A stretch of 64,000 nt of DNA, from contig NZ_RBIL01000001.1 in the NCBI RefSeq assembly GCF_003633755.1, positions 3,519,426-3,583,425 of the forward strand, written 5' to 3'. The stretch is from Solirubrobacter pauli. Lineage in GTDB: Bacteria > Actinomycetota > Thermoleophilia > Solirubrobacterales > Solirubrobacteraceae. Both the position numbers and the translations under genes were made by a program. How positions within the stretch are numbered: position 1 is the first letter of the stretch; each line of letters opens with the position of its first letter. The notes under the pieces were generated by a model, which worked only from the letters and a program-made list of their open reading frames with translations, was not told the origin of the DNA and ran no database searches. Below, in pieces: positions 1 through 8,689 of the stretch.

Positions 1-24
1 GTTCCGGGCAGTATTCCCGGACGC

Positions 25-897
25 ATGGCTGCCGCTGTAAGACACGACGTCACCATCGGGAGCGAGGTCGCCGCCTGGCTCTGGCATCCCGAGGGCGCGA
101 AGGGCTGCGTCGTGCTGGGCCACGGGCTCTCCGCCGTGCGCGACCAGCGGCTCGACGCCTTCGCCGAGCGCTTCGCCGAGGCCGGCCTCGCGGCGCTCGC
201 GTTCGACTACCGCCACTTCGGCGCGAGCAGCGGGCAGCCCCGCCAGCTGCTGGACATCAAGCGCCAGCTCGAGGATTGGCGCACCGCGGTCGCCTACGCC
301 CGCGGGCTCGAGGGCGTCGAGCGCGTCGGCCTGTTCGGCTCCTCGTTCGGCGGCGGCCACGCGACCGAGATCGCCGCGAGCGACCCGAGCATCAGCGCGG
401 TCGTCCTGCAGTGCGCGATGGTCGACGGCCTGCCGGCCGCCCTCAAGATCCCGCCCAAGACGACCGCGAAGCTGGCGAAGGTCGCGCTGCAGGACGAGAT
501 CGGCTCACGGCTCGGGCGCAAGCCCAAGTACGTGCCTGCGGTCGGCGCCCCGGGGGAGCTCGCGCTCATGAGCACCGAGGACGCCGTCTCCGGCTTCGCG
601 TCGATGACGCCCGAGAACTCGCTCTGGGTGAACGCCGTGGCCGCCCGCATCGGCCTGTGGGTCGGCACCTACCGGCCGGCCCGCAACGCGGCGTCGATCA
701 CGTGCCCGGTCCTGGTCGCGCTGTGCGAGAAGGACTCGCTCGTCTCCAACGAGGCGCTCGAGAAGCTGGCGGACGCGGCGCCGCAGGGCGAGCTCGTCCG
801 CTACCCGATCGGCCACTTCGAGCTCTACAGCGGCGAGTGGTTCGAGCGGGCGGTGACGCGCGAAGCGGAGTTCTTCGCGCGCCACCTGAGCGCGTGA
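25..897 (+). CDS. Alpha/beta hydrolase
   Basis: This is a cytoplasmic alpha/beta hydrolase of 290 residues with no signal peptide. The nucleophile elbow reads GSSFGG near residue 110, and the acid and base are probably the Asp in CEKDS near residue 237 and the His in GHFEL near residue 263. The N-terminal VVLGHG strand supplies the usual oxyanion region. Its length and layout fit the dienelactone hydrolase / X-Pro peptidase-like lineage rather than true lipases. The substrate cannot be read from sequence. It lies tail to tail with the next gene, with one base between the stops. The ATG at 25 is the first start in the window frame, and the upstream promoter may lie outside. Confidence 0.85.
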   Translation: MAAAVRHDVTIGSEVAAWLWHPEGAKGCVVLGHGLSAVRDQRLDAFAERFAEAGLAALAFDYRHFGASSGQPRQLLDIKRQLEDWRTAVAYARGLEGVERVGLFGSSFGGGHATEIAASDPSISAVVLQCAMVDGLPAALKIPPKTTAKLAKVALQDEIGSRLGRKPKYVPAVGAPGELALMSTEDAVSGFASMTPENSLWVNAVAARIGLWVGTYRPARNAASITCPVLVALCEKDSLVSNEALEKLADAAPQGELVRYPIGHFELYSGEWFERAVTREAEFFARHLSA

Positions 898-898
898 G

Positions 899-1717
899 CT
901 ACTCGCTGATCTGGATGTAGACGCGCTTGCGGGCGCCGGCCGCCGTCGCCGTGCCGTCGCTGTTGCGCGCGCTGAACACGAACGCGTTCGGCGTCTTGGC
1001 GTTGGCCGGCGCGCACTCGACCGCCGCGGTCTGGCAGCGCGCGACGCTGACCTCGCCACCGAAGTTCGGGTCGGCGGTGCCGTCGCCGGACTGGTCGATC
1101 TTGTTCTGGATCGCGATCGTCGCCTGCAGGCCCTTGCCCTCGAGCGAGGCGCCGGCGTCGATGTAGACGTTCGCGTTCGTCTGGTAGGCGTCGAGGATCG
1201 TGAAGCCGCCCGACTGCTCCTCGATCTGCCCCGCCTCGTTGACGAGCAGCCAGCGGGTCTTCAGGGACGCGGCGTCGGCGCCGTCCACGCGGTCGGCGTT
1301 CAGGCCCGTGGCCACGCCGGTCGCGTTGGTGGTGAACGGGCGCTTGCCGTCGCCGCCGTTGCCGACGGTGATCGTGCCCGCCGTCTCCCCGCCCGCGGCG
1401 TTGAACTCGAACGCGAACCCGTTCGCGAGGTTGTTGGCCCGGATGCACGGGTTCTTCGGCGGGTTGGCCGCCGAGCCGCCCGCCGTCGACCGGCAGCCGT
1501 AGATCGCGCCGCCGCCCGTCGCGGACTTGTTGGACTGCCGCGTCGTGTAGCCGGCGGCGTTGTTGGAGATGATCTCCGTCTCCTTGGTGGCGGTGCCGTT
1601 GCGCGTCCCCTCGCGGAGGGCGTCACCGGTGGCCGCGACCCCGAGCGGCGCGATCCCGAGGACCAGGATCGTGGACGCGATGACGACGTGGCGGGTACGG
1701 GTGTTGAATGAGCGCAT
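899..1717 (-). CDS. Secreted hypothetical protein
   Basis: This is a 272-residue protein of unknown function. I chose the ATG at 1717 because it places a clean signal peptide (MRSFNTRTRHVVIAST, then a hydrophobic stretch ending near APLGVAA) at the N-terminus; an earlier in-frame start at 1780 would put 21 unlikely residues in front. The mature part is rich in Gly, Ala, Asn and Thr and contains repeated TNA, GNGG and NADRVDG-type stretches, as in surface-exposed beta-rich proteins of this group. Two Cys pairs (YGC with NPC, and ARC with VEC) could form disulfides. It is divergent from the amidase gene across 153 bases. No catalytic motif is visible. Confidence 0.7.
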   Translation of the reverse strand: MRSFNTRTRHVVIASTILVLGIAPLGVAATGDALREGTRNGTATKETEIISNNAAGYTTRQSNKSATGGGAIYGCRSTAGGSAANPPKNPCIRANNLANGFAFEFNAAGGETAGTITVGNGGDGKRPFTTNATGVATGLNADRVDGADAASLKTRWLLVNEAGQIEEQSGGFTILDAYQTNANVYIDAGASLEGKGLQATIAIQNKIDQSGDGTADPNFGGEVSVARCQTAAVECAPANAKTPNAFVFSARNSDGTATAAGARKRVYIQISE

Positions 1718-1870
1718 GATGAGTGCTGCGCCGCACGGGCCATGGCGGATGCCCCAGTTGGCGTGCCCGCGATGCCGCAACCGAGAGGTTGCTCAACACC
1801 CGGTGGTCGAACGCGAATCCGACATCCGGTCCAATGTGAGACGCCAGTGGGGCCGCCACCCTCCGGGGCT

Positions 1871-4800
1871 ATGAAACCTGCTCGAGCCGCGTCGCGGCTG
1901 GCGGCGATGGCGTGCGCGCTCGGCCTGGTCATGGCCGCGCCCGCTTCTGCCGCCGACCTCGACCTTGAGACGCTGGACGGGCCGACCGCGGTCAAGCTGA
2001 TGGACGAAGGCAAGCTGACCTCCGTCGAGCTCACCCGCGCGTACATCGCCCGCATCGCCGCGCTGAACAAGCGCGGGCCTGGCCTCAACGCCGTGTCGCA
2101 GCTCAACGCGCAGGCGATCAAGGACGCCGCGCTGCTCGACAAGGAGCGCAAGGAGGGGCACGTGCGTGGCCCCGCGCACGGCCTGCCGATCCTGCTCAAG
2201 GACCTGATCGACGTCAAGGGCATGTACACGTCGGCGGGCAACTTCTCGCTGCGCAACTCCTTCCCGCAGATCGACTCCGGCGTGGCCAAGAAGCTGCGTG
2301 AGAGCGGGGTCGTGATCCTCGGCAAGCTGGGGCTGTCCGAGTACGCGAACTACTTCGGCAACCAGCCGTCGGGCTTCAGCAACCTCACGGGCCAGGTGCT
2401 CAACGCGGTCGACGCGGACCAGAACCCGTCGGGCTCCTCGTCCGGCTCGGGCTCCGCGTCCGCCGCCGCGCTGTCGACGCTCGTCGTCGGCACGGAGACG
2501 TCCGGCTCGATCATCTCGCCCTCGCAGGCGAACGGGCTCGTCGGCCTGCGCCCGACCGTCGGCCTGGTGCCGGGCTACGGCATCGCGCCGATCTCCGCCT
2601 CGCAGGACACGGCCGGCCCGATGGACCGCACGGTCGCCAACGCGGCGCTCACGCTGCAGTCGATCGCGGGCTACGACGCGCACAACGCCGAGTACTACAA
2701 GGGCATCTGGGGTCCGGGGATCAAGGACGAGGACATCATCCCGCCCGTCCCGGCCACGGTCCCGAACTACGTCTCGGCGCTGGACCTGAACTTCGTGCGC
2801 GGCAAGCGCATCGGCTACAACGGCGCGCTCACCGAGGGCACGCCGCTCAAGCAGGCCTACGACGCGCTCGCCGCGGCCGGCGCGATCCTCGTCGAGCGTC
2901 CGGTGATCAGCCCGAGCGGCATCCCCGGCGGCGTGCTCGCCTACGAGGCCAAGCGCGACATCGGCTCCTACTACAAGCACCTCGGCCCGGAGGCGCCGAT
3001 CAAGACGGTCGAGCAGGAGATGGCCGACAACACGCTCAACGCCCACGAGGCGCTGAAGTTCGGCAACGCGACGCACGCCAGCGCGTTCGCGATCGACATC
3101 TCGCCCGACTCGCCCGCGTCGGTCCAGTACCGCAGCGACCTGCTCGTCGGCAAGCAGCTGAGCCACTCCGGGATCGACCGGATGATGCAGAACGACACGC
3201 CGGCAGACCCGAGCGACGACTTCATCGCGATCCTCGGCAGCGTCTCCAACGGCGCCCGCGCCGGCTACCCGCAGATGACGATCCCGATGGGCTACAACGA
3301 CACCCAGCGGCGGACGCTGAACGTCTCGATCCACGCCAACGCGTACAAGGAGCGGGACCTGATCGGCGTCGGCTACGTGATCGAGCAGGGCACGAAGCTG
3401 CGCAAGCCGGTGTCCCAGATCAACCCGAGCATGTACCGCTGCGCCGACACGACGCCCAAGCCGGCGTTCGCCGAGCGCGGCGCCTGCAACCCGAGCTACA
3501 AGGACGCGCTGGCGCTGGCCGGCGGCACGGAGACGATCCTGCCGTTCTCGCTCGAGACGGAGTCCGCCGCGTCGCTGCGTGACCGGCTCGCCTCGGGCAC
3601 GCTGACGTCGGAGGCGCTGACCAAGGCGTACCTGACGCGGATCGCGCTCGTGAACGCCGAGGGCCCGGCGCTCCAGGCCGTGCGGTCGCTGAACGCGGAC
3701 GCGGTGGCGCAGGCGAAGGCGCTGGATGCCGAACGCGCCGCGGGCACGGTTCGCGGTCCGCTGCACGGCCTGCCGGTCCTGCTCGACGACACGATCGACG
3801 CGGCCGGGCTCCCGACCACGGGCGGTTCGATCGCGCTCCAGAACCACAAGCCCGCGGCCGACGCCGCGCTCGTCGCCAAGCTCAAGGCGGCAGGCGCGAT
3901 CGTGCTCGGCAAGACGAACGTCACCGAGCTCGGCGGCCTCTTCGACGCCAACCTGCCCGAGGGCTACTCGTCGCTCGGCGGCCAGGTGCTGCTGCCGTCG
4001 GACACCGACAAGACGCCGGCGGGCTCCTCCGCGGGCTCGGCCGCGGCCACCGCGACCGGCCTCGCCGCGCTGACGATCGGCACGGAGACGTCGACCGACA
4101 CGGCGCAGCTGATCGCTCCCGCGGGCGTCGCGGGCGTCGTCGGCCTCAAGCCCAGCGTCGGCGCGGTCTCGACGACCGGCGTGCTGCCGATCGCCAAGGC
4201 CCAGGACGCGGCCGGCCCGATCACCCGCACGGTCGCCGACGCCGCGACCGCGTTCGAGGTGCTCTCCGGCAAGACGGTGAGCCTGAACGCCTCCGCGGCC
4301 GGCACCAAGGTGGCCGTGATCAACAACACCACCGCGCCGTACCCGGCCGCGATCACCGCGCTGACCGGCGCGGGCGCGACCACGGTGACGAAGACGGTCG
4401 GCACGCCCGCCAGCGTCCCGAGCATCGTCACGCGCTCGTTCGAGACGGACCTGAACGCGTACCTCGGCGGCAAGGCCACGCTGAAGTCGATCACCGACTA
4501 CAACGCCGCCAACCCGGTCGAGGGGCTCAAGTACCAGCAGCGCGAGCTGACGGCGGCGCTGTCGCCCGACACCTCGGCGCTGGAGGCCGACACCACGGCC
4601 GGCAAGGCCGCCAACGCGGCCGTCATCGACGCGCTGCTCGCGGACACCGACGTGATCATGGTGCCGTCGGGCAACGCGCTCGTCGGCTACGCGGACCGCG
4701 CGGGCTACCCGGTCCTGACCGTCCCGGCCGGCTTCGGCACGGGCAGCGCGGGCCGCAACCCGATCGGCGTCACGTTCGTCGCGGCGGCCGGCGCCGAGGC

Positions 4801-5353
4801 GAAGCTGCTGTCCGCGGGCTACGCGTTCGAGCAGGCGACGAAGGTCCGGCAGGCGCCGTCCTTCACGAACCCGAGCATGTTCCGCTGCGTGCCCGGCTCC
4901 ACGTTCTACTCGCCGCACCACTGCCACCCGGGCGACCTCGAGTCCCCGACGGCGGCCGGTCCGAACGAGACGGCGGTCGCGGGTGACGTCGGCGGTACCG
5001 TGCCGGCGACGCTCGCGCTGACGCTGGGCGCTCCGGCCTCGTTCGGCGCGTTCACGCCGGGCTTCCCCAAGACCTACAGCGCGACGACGAAGGCGACGGT
5101 CATCTCGACCGCCGGCGACGCGACGCTGACGGTCGCGGATCCGTCCACGACGGCGACCGGCCATCTGGTCAACGGCTCGCTGAAGCTGCCGAAGCCGCTC
5201 GGTGGGCTGGGCGTCGTGAAGACGTGGACGGCGCCCACCTCCAACGAGGAGGTGCCGGTGACGTTCACGCAGGAGGTCGGAGCGAACGACGCGCTGCGCA
5301 CCGGGTCCTACTCGAAGACCCTGGCGTTCACGTTGTCGACGACGACGCCGTAG
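1871..5353 (+). CDS. Secreted tandem amidase, second half degenerate
   Basis: A 1160-residue secreted protein carries two amidase-signature domains and a C-terminal beta domain. The ATG at 1871 gives a signal peptide ending near residue 28 (APASAAD); the upstream in-frame start at 1742 would hide it. Domain one (about 32-560) keeps the Ser-Ser-Lys triad of the family: Lys110 in LPILLKDLID, the cis-Ser in NPSGSSSGSG near 190, and Ser213 in GTETSGSI. Domain two (about 585-1040) keeps GSSAGSAA but has Asp639 where Lys is expected and lacks the nucleophile Ser around residues 737-750, so it is probably inactive. The tail (about 1045-1160) resembles a beta-sandwich domain often found on secreted actinobacterial enzymes. 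It probably hydrolyses amides outside the cell; the substrate is unknown. Confidence 0.85.
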   Translation: MKPARAASRLAAMACALGLVMAAPASAADLDLETLDGPTAVKLMDEGKLTSVELTRAYIARIAALNKRGPGLNAVSQLNAQAIKDAALLDKERKEGHVRGPAHGLPILLKDLIDVKGMYTSAGNFSLRNSFPQIDSGVAKKLRESGVVILGKLGLSEYANYFGNQPSGFSNLTGQVLNAVDADQNPSGSSSGSGSASAAALSTLVVGTETSGSIISPSQANGLVGLRPTVGLVPGYGIAPISASQDTAGPMDRTVANAALTLQSIAGYDAHNAEYYKGIWGPGIKDEDIIPPVPATVPNYVSALDLNFVRGKRIGYNGALTEGTPLKQAYDALAAAGAILVERPVISPSGIPGGVLAYEAKRDIGSYYKHLGPEAPIKTVEQEMADNTLNAHEALKFGNATHASAFAIDISPDSPASVQYRSDLLVGKQLSHSGIDRMMQNDTPADPSDDFIAILGSVSNGARAGYPQMTIPMGYNDTQRRTLNVSIHANAYKERDLIGVGYVIEQGTKLRKPVSQINPSMYRCADTTPKPAFAERGACNPSYKDALALAGGTETILPFSLETESAASLRDRLASGTLTSEALTKAYLTRIALVNAEGPALQAVRSLNADAVAQAKALDAERAAGTVRGPLHGLPVLLDDTIDAAGLPTTGGSIALQNHKPAADAALVAKLKAAGAIVLGKTNVTELGGLFDANLPEGYSSLGGQVLLPSDTDKTPAGSSAGSAAATATGLAALTIGTETSTDTAQLIAPAGVAGVVGLKPSVGAVSTTGVLPIAKAQDAAGPITRTVADAATAFEVLSGKTVSLNASAAGTKVAVINNTTAPYPAAITALTGAGATTVTKTVGTPASVPSIVTRSFETDLNAYLGGKATLKSITDYNAANPVEGLKYQQRELTAALSPDTSALEADTTAGKAANAAVIDALLADTDVIMVPSGNALVGYADRAGYPVLTVPAGFGTGSAGRNPIGVTFVAAAGAEAKLLSAGYAFEQATKVRQAPSFTNPSMFRCVPGSTFYSPHHCHPGDLESPTAAGPNETAVAGDVGGTVPATLALTLGAPASFGAFTPGFPKTYSATTKATVISTAGDATLTVADPSTTATGHLVNGSLKLPKPLGGLGVVKTWTAPTSNEEVPVTFTQEVGANDALRTGSYSKTLAFTLSTTTP

Positions 5354-5368
5354 CAAGTTGCAGGGGGT

Positions 5369-5419
5369 CGCACGCTCGCTGGGTGCCGTTGAGGGGCGGC
5401 CGGGGGAAGCGAGCGTGCG
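5369..5419. terminator. Inverted repeat between convergent genes
   Basis: A perfect 12-base inverted repeat (cgcacgctcgct at 5369-5380, complement at 5408-5419) encloses a 27-base G-rich loop in the short gap between the convergent amidase and response-regulator genes. There is no T-run, so it would act as a bidirectional Rho-type or structural end rather than a classic intrinsic terminator. Confidence 0.5.
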
Positions 5420-5467
5420 GCGCGGTCGAACGCGGGCGGGTGACGGAAGGGGAAGAGGGACGCTCCG

Positions 5468-6115
5468 TCACCCGCCGCGACCGCGCTCGATCACGCCGTG
5501 CTCGTAGGCGTAGATCACGGCTTGCACGCGGTCGCGGAGGCCGAGCTTGCCGAGCAGGTTGGACACGTGGCGCTTGGCCGTGGGCTCGGCGACCACCAGC
5601 GCCGCCGCGATCTCCGCGTTGCTGAGCCCGCCGGCGATCAGCTGGAGCACCTCGCGCTCGCGGTCGGTGAGTCCGTGCAGGTCGGCCTTCGGCGTGAGCG
5701 GCGGGAGCCGATGCGCCACCCGGTCGAGCAGCTGGCGGGTGACGTTGGGGCTCAGGACGGCGTCACCGCTGGCCACGGCCTTGACCGCCGCAACCAGCTC
5801 CTGGCGCGGGACGTCCTTGGTCAGGAACCCGGACGCGCCGGCGCGGAGCGCTTCGACGATGCACTCGTCGAGGCCGAAGGTGGTGAGCACGAGCACCTTG
5901 TGCCGTGGCAGCCGCCGCGTCGCCTCGATGCCGTCCAGCCGCGGCATGCGGACGTCCATCAGGATCACGTCGGGGTGGTGGCGCTGCGCCTGCTCGACGG
6001 CCTGCTCGCCGTCGTCGGCCTCGGCCACGACCACGATCTGGCCCGTCGCCTCGAGCACGGTCTTGAAGCCGGTGCGCATCAGCGGCTGGTCGTCGGCGAT
6101 CAGGACGCGGATCAT
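5468..6115 (-). CDS. LuxR/NarL-family response regulator
   Basis: This 215-residue DNA-binding response regulator is the partner of the kinase gene it overlaps by four bases (ATGA, 6112-6115). The receiver domain (about 1-115) has the acidic pair DD at 8-9, the phospho-acceptor Asp54 in ILMDVRMP, and the conserved Thr/Lys of LTKDV. The LuxR helix-turn-helix (about 150-205) contains TDREREVLQLIAGG and the recognition helix around TAKRHVSNLL, where the family more usually has VKTHV. The ATG at 6115 is fixed by the overlap and by the receiver domain starting at residue 2. The neighbouring ABC exporter genes run in the same direction and are the likely targets. Confidence 0.9.
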   Translation of the reverse strand: MIRVLIADDQPLMRTGFKTVLEATGQIVVVAEADDGEQAVEQAQRHHPDVILMDVRMPRLDGIEATRRLPRHKVLVLTTFGLDECIVEALRAGASGFLTKDVPRQELVAAVKAVASGDAVLSPNVTRQLLDRVAHRLPPLTPKADLHGLTDREREVLQLIAGGLSNAEIAAALVVAEPTAKRHVSNLLGKLGLRDRVQAVIYAYEHGVIERGRGG

Positions 6116-6954
6116 GCGTACGGGATCCTCGCCTCGACCTCGTGGCCGTCCCTGGTCGCGCTGACCATGAGCGACCCGCCGAAGGCGCTGACGCGCTCGC
6201 TCAGGCCGACCATCCCGTGGCCGTGGCTGATGCCGAGCGACCGCCCGCCCGCATCGGCGATCGACAGCCGCAGCCGGTCCTCGTCGTAGCCGATGGTGAC
6301 CGTCGCCGGTGCGCCGTGGGCGTGGCGGATCACGTTCGTCACGGCCTCCTGCACGATCCGGTAGACGGACGCGTCGAGCCCCTTGGAGAGCGGCCGCGGC
6401 GTGCCCTCGATCGCGAGCGTGATCGGCGTGCCGGCCGCGCGGGCGCCGTCGAGGATCTCGTCCAGCTGGTCCAGCCCCTTGCGTTCGGGGTCCTCGTTGC
6501 GCAGCACGCGGTGCAGCTCGGCCATCGTCCTCCGGCCCTGGGCGGCGATCGCGTCCGCTCGCTCGTCGCCGGTGACCGCGGCGAGCGCCTCGGCCTGGAC
6601 CACCATCAGCGTGACGTCGTGGCCGACCAGGTCGTGGATCTCGCGCGCGATCCGCAGCCGCTCCTCGGACGCCGCGTTGCGGGCGAGCAGCTCGCGGCGC
6701 ACCGTGACGAAGCGGGCGGTCGCGATGGTGACGGCGGCGAAGCCGGCGACGGACACCGGCTCCAGCGGGTGGTCGAGGTCGGCGAGCTGCGCGGCCGCCA
6801 GCGCCACGGCCGCGACGACCGCGGGCTTGAGCCCGCGGTCGGCGGCGATCCAGTACAGCGGGACGAGCGCGAGCAGCGCCAGGAACGGCAGCACCAGGCT
6901 CGCCGCGAGGATCGCGACGAGCAGTGGCACGGCGTTCTGGCGCAGCATGAGCAC
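6112..6954 (-). CDS. Sensor histidine kinase (HisKA_3)
   Basis: A 280-residue membrane kinase of the NarL-partner (DesK-like) class. Hydrophobic segments fill about residues 9-80, probably four short membrane spans with no extracellular sensor domain, so it may sense the membrane itself or an ABC partner. The H-box is AREIHDLVGHD with His107. The ATPase domain carries the N-box EAVTNVIRHAH and the glycine-rich DAGGRSLGISHGHGMVG. The GTG at 6954 is the first start; an ATG two codons later (6948) is equally possible. It begins four bases after the permease stop and overlaps the regulator, giving a five-function set: ATPase, permease, kinase, regulator. DesK-type kinases beside ABC exporters often control drug or lipid export; that role here is inferred. 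Confidence 0.85.
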   Translation of the reverse strand: MLMLRQNAVPLLVAILAASLVLPFLALLALVPLYWIAADRGLKPAVVAAVALAAAQLADLDHPLEPVSVAGFAAVTIATARFVTVRRELLARNAASEERLRIAREIHDLVGHDVTLMVVQAEALAAVTGDERADAIAAQGRRTMAELHRVLRNEDPERKGLDQLDEILDGARAAGTPITLAIEGTPRPLSKGLDASVYRIVQEAVTNVIRHAHGAPATVTIGYDEDRLRLSIADAGGRSLGISHGHGMVGLSERVSAFGGSLMVSATRDGHEVEARIPYA

Positions 6955-6957
6955 GGG

Positions 6958-7653
6958 TCAGATCTCCTGGATGCGGGTCCTCCACAGGCCGGCGCCGAGC
7001 GCGGCGGCGGCCCAGGCGAGGATGATCGCGATGGCGCCGACGAGGGGCAAGGTCGCGACGAGGCCGTCGGCGTTGTCCAGGCGGCTGATGGCCACGGCGG
7101 GGATGGCGAAGCGGCCGTCGCCGAGCACGTCGAGCTGGGCGAGCAGCGGCGCCACGCCGAGCTGGAACGCCAGCACGAAGCCCATCACCTGGCCGGAGCG
7201 GCCGGTCAGCGCGGACAGGCCGACGCAGACGGCGGCGGTGAGGGCGCCGCTCACGAGCACGCTGAGCGCGCCGCGGAGCGCCTCGGTCAGCGGAGGCGTC
7301 GCGATCACCGCCGCCACCACCAGCGCCACCAGCAGGATCGCGAGCGTGACCAGCCACGCCGCGGGCACGCGCGCGAAGAACAGGGCGCTGCGGTTGCGGC
7401 CGGTGGCGACGAGGTCGCGGAAGACGCCGCTCTCGATGTCGGCACCGCCCGCGGTCGCACCGATGACCGCGCCGGCGACCGCGGCGAGCAGGGTGAGGAT
7501 GCCGACGGCGCTCTCGAAGTCGGTCGTCTTGTCCAGCGCGGCGCCGATCCCGAAGTAGAGGGCGACGGCGCCGACCGTGAGCCCGGCGGTCACGGCCAGC
7601 ATCCCCTGCCGGCGGCGCAGCTTGAGCACGTCGGCTTCGATCAGGCGCAGCAT
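6958..7653 (-). CDS. ABC transporter permease
   Basis: A 231-residue integral membrane protein with about six hydrophobic segments, starting MLRLIEADVLKLRRR, the usual cytoplasmic lead of ABC-2-type permeases. A short loop after the second membrane segment carries GGADIESGVFRDLVATGRNR, which matches the coupling region of ABC-2 exporters. The ATG at 7653 overlaps the stop of the ATPase gene (ATGA), so the two subunits are translationally coupled. It is expected to form an exporter with the ATPase as a dimer of both parts. The exported substrate is not predictable. Confidence 0.8.
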   Translation of the reverse strand: MLRLIEADVLKLRRRQGMLAVTAGLTVGAVALYFGIGAALDKTTDFESAVGILTLLAAVAGAVIGATAGGADIESGVFRDLVATGRNRSALFFARVPAAWLVTLAILLVALVVAAVIATPPLTEALRGALSVLVSGALTAAVCVGLSALTGRSGQVMGFVLAFQLGVAPLLAQLDVLGDGRFAIPAVAISRLDNADGLVATLPLVGAIAIILAWAAAALGAGLWRTRIQEI

Positions 7654-8591
7654 CACGCGTTCTCCAACCGGGTCGTCATCGACAGGAACTGGTCCTCGAG
7701 GCTGCGCTTGACCGGGTTCACGCGCTCGACCGCGACGCCCTCGGCGATCAGGCGGGTGAGCAGCGAGGTGACGACGTCGGCGTCGCGCGGCGCGTCCGGG
7801 GCGAGCGTGGCGCGGATGCCGCCGTCGTGCTCGACGGCTCGATGGACGGTCGGCGCGGCGGCCAGGATGTGCGTGGCCCGGACGGCGGGCGCGGCGACGA
7901 TGTCGATCGTGCGCTCGTCGCTCATCGCGGTCAGCTGCTCGATCGTGCCCTGCGCGACCACGCGCCCCTGGTCGACGATCGCGGCGCTGTCGCACGTCTT
8001 TTCGACCTCGTCGAGCAGGTGGCTCGAGAGCAGGACCGTGCGGCCCTCGTCGACGAGCGAGCGGACCAGGTGGCGGAACTCCAGGATGCCCGCGGGGTCG
8101 AGGCCGTTGACGGGCTCGTCGAGGATCAGCAGCTCGGGATCGCAGAGCAGGCAGCGGGCGATCCCGAGGCGCTGGCGCATGCCGAGCGAGTAGCCCTTGA
8201 CCACGTCGTCGGCCCGGGCGCCCAGGCCGACGCGCTTGAGCGCGGCGTCGATGCGGCCGCGGGCGGCGGGCTCGCGTGCCGCGGCATGGACCAGCAGGTT
8301 CTCGCGCCCGGTCAGGTGCGGGTGGAAGCGCGGCTCCTCGACGATCGCGCCCACCCGGGCGAGCGCCTGCGCGCGCCCACCCGGCAGGTCGTGGCCGAGC
8401 AGGCGCATCGTCCCCGAGGTGGGCGTGGCCAGGCCGAGCAGCAGCCGCACGAGCGTCGTCTTGCCGGCGCCGTTGCGGCCGAGGAAGCCGAACGCGGTCC
8501 CCCGGGGCACCTCCAGGTCGATCGACTCCAAGGCGGCCCGCGCGCCGAAGCGCTTGCCCAGGCCGTGGGTCTCGATGGCGAGCGATGTCAT
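7653..8591 (-). CDS. ABC transporter ATP-binding protein
   Basis: A 312-residue ATPase of the CcmA/DrrA-like exporter class. The Walker A motif is GRNGAGKTT near residue 39, the signature is YSLGMRQRLGIARCL, and Walker B with the catalytic Glu is LLILDEPVNGLDP. The C-terminal hundred residues (from about 215) form the regulatory extension typical of drug and lipid exporters, with a DALL-like region in which the end of the protein packs on the dimer. It leads the ATPase-permease-kinase-regulator operon. The start at 8591 is an ATG followed directly by a beta strand; the 98-base gap to the divergent DsbA-like gene holds a shared control region. Confidence 0.9.
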   Translation of the reverse strand: MTSLAIETHGLGKRFGARAALESIDLEVPRGTAFGFLGRNGAGKTTLVRLLLGLATPTSGTMRLLGHDLPGGRAQALARVGAIVEEPRFHPHLTGRENLLVHAAAREPAARGRIDAALKRVGLGARADDVVKGYSLGMRQRLGIARCLLCDPELLILDEPVNGLDPAGILEFRHLVRSLVDEGRTVLLSSHLLDEVEKTCDSAAIVDQGRVVAQGTIEQLTAMSDERTIDIVAAPAVRATHILAAAPTVHRAVEHDGGIRATLAPDAPRDADVVTSLLTRLIAEGVAVERVNPVKRSLEDQFLSMTTRLENA

Positions 8592-8656
8592 GGCTCGATC
8601 GTCCGCTGCGGCGACGGTCCTGTCGTCGGCCGGGCGACCTATCTGCGCAGGTGGAG

Positions 8657-8682
8657 TGATCCGATCGGATCAGTCCTATTCT
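8657..8682 (+). promoter_or_regulatory. Palindromic operator and -10 element
   Basis: The perfect 16-base palindrome tgatccgatcggatca (8657-8672) sits four bases upstream of the -10-like hexamer tattct (8677-8682), which itself lies seven bases before the ATG of the DsbA-like gene. A dimeric repressor bound there would cover the -35 region. It could also act on the divergent ABC operon. The palindrome is directly visible; its use as an operator is inferred. Confidence 0.55.
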
Positions 8683-8689
8683 TGGAGCC

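Noticed and set aside
1793-5356. A 1187-codon open frame on the minus strand opposite the amidase gene
   Set aside because: It is Arg-rich without domains and is the mirror of a high-GC coding frame; the plus strand has clear amidase motifs.
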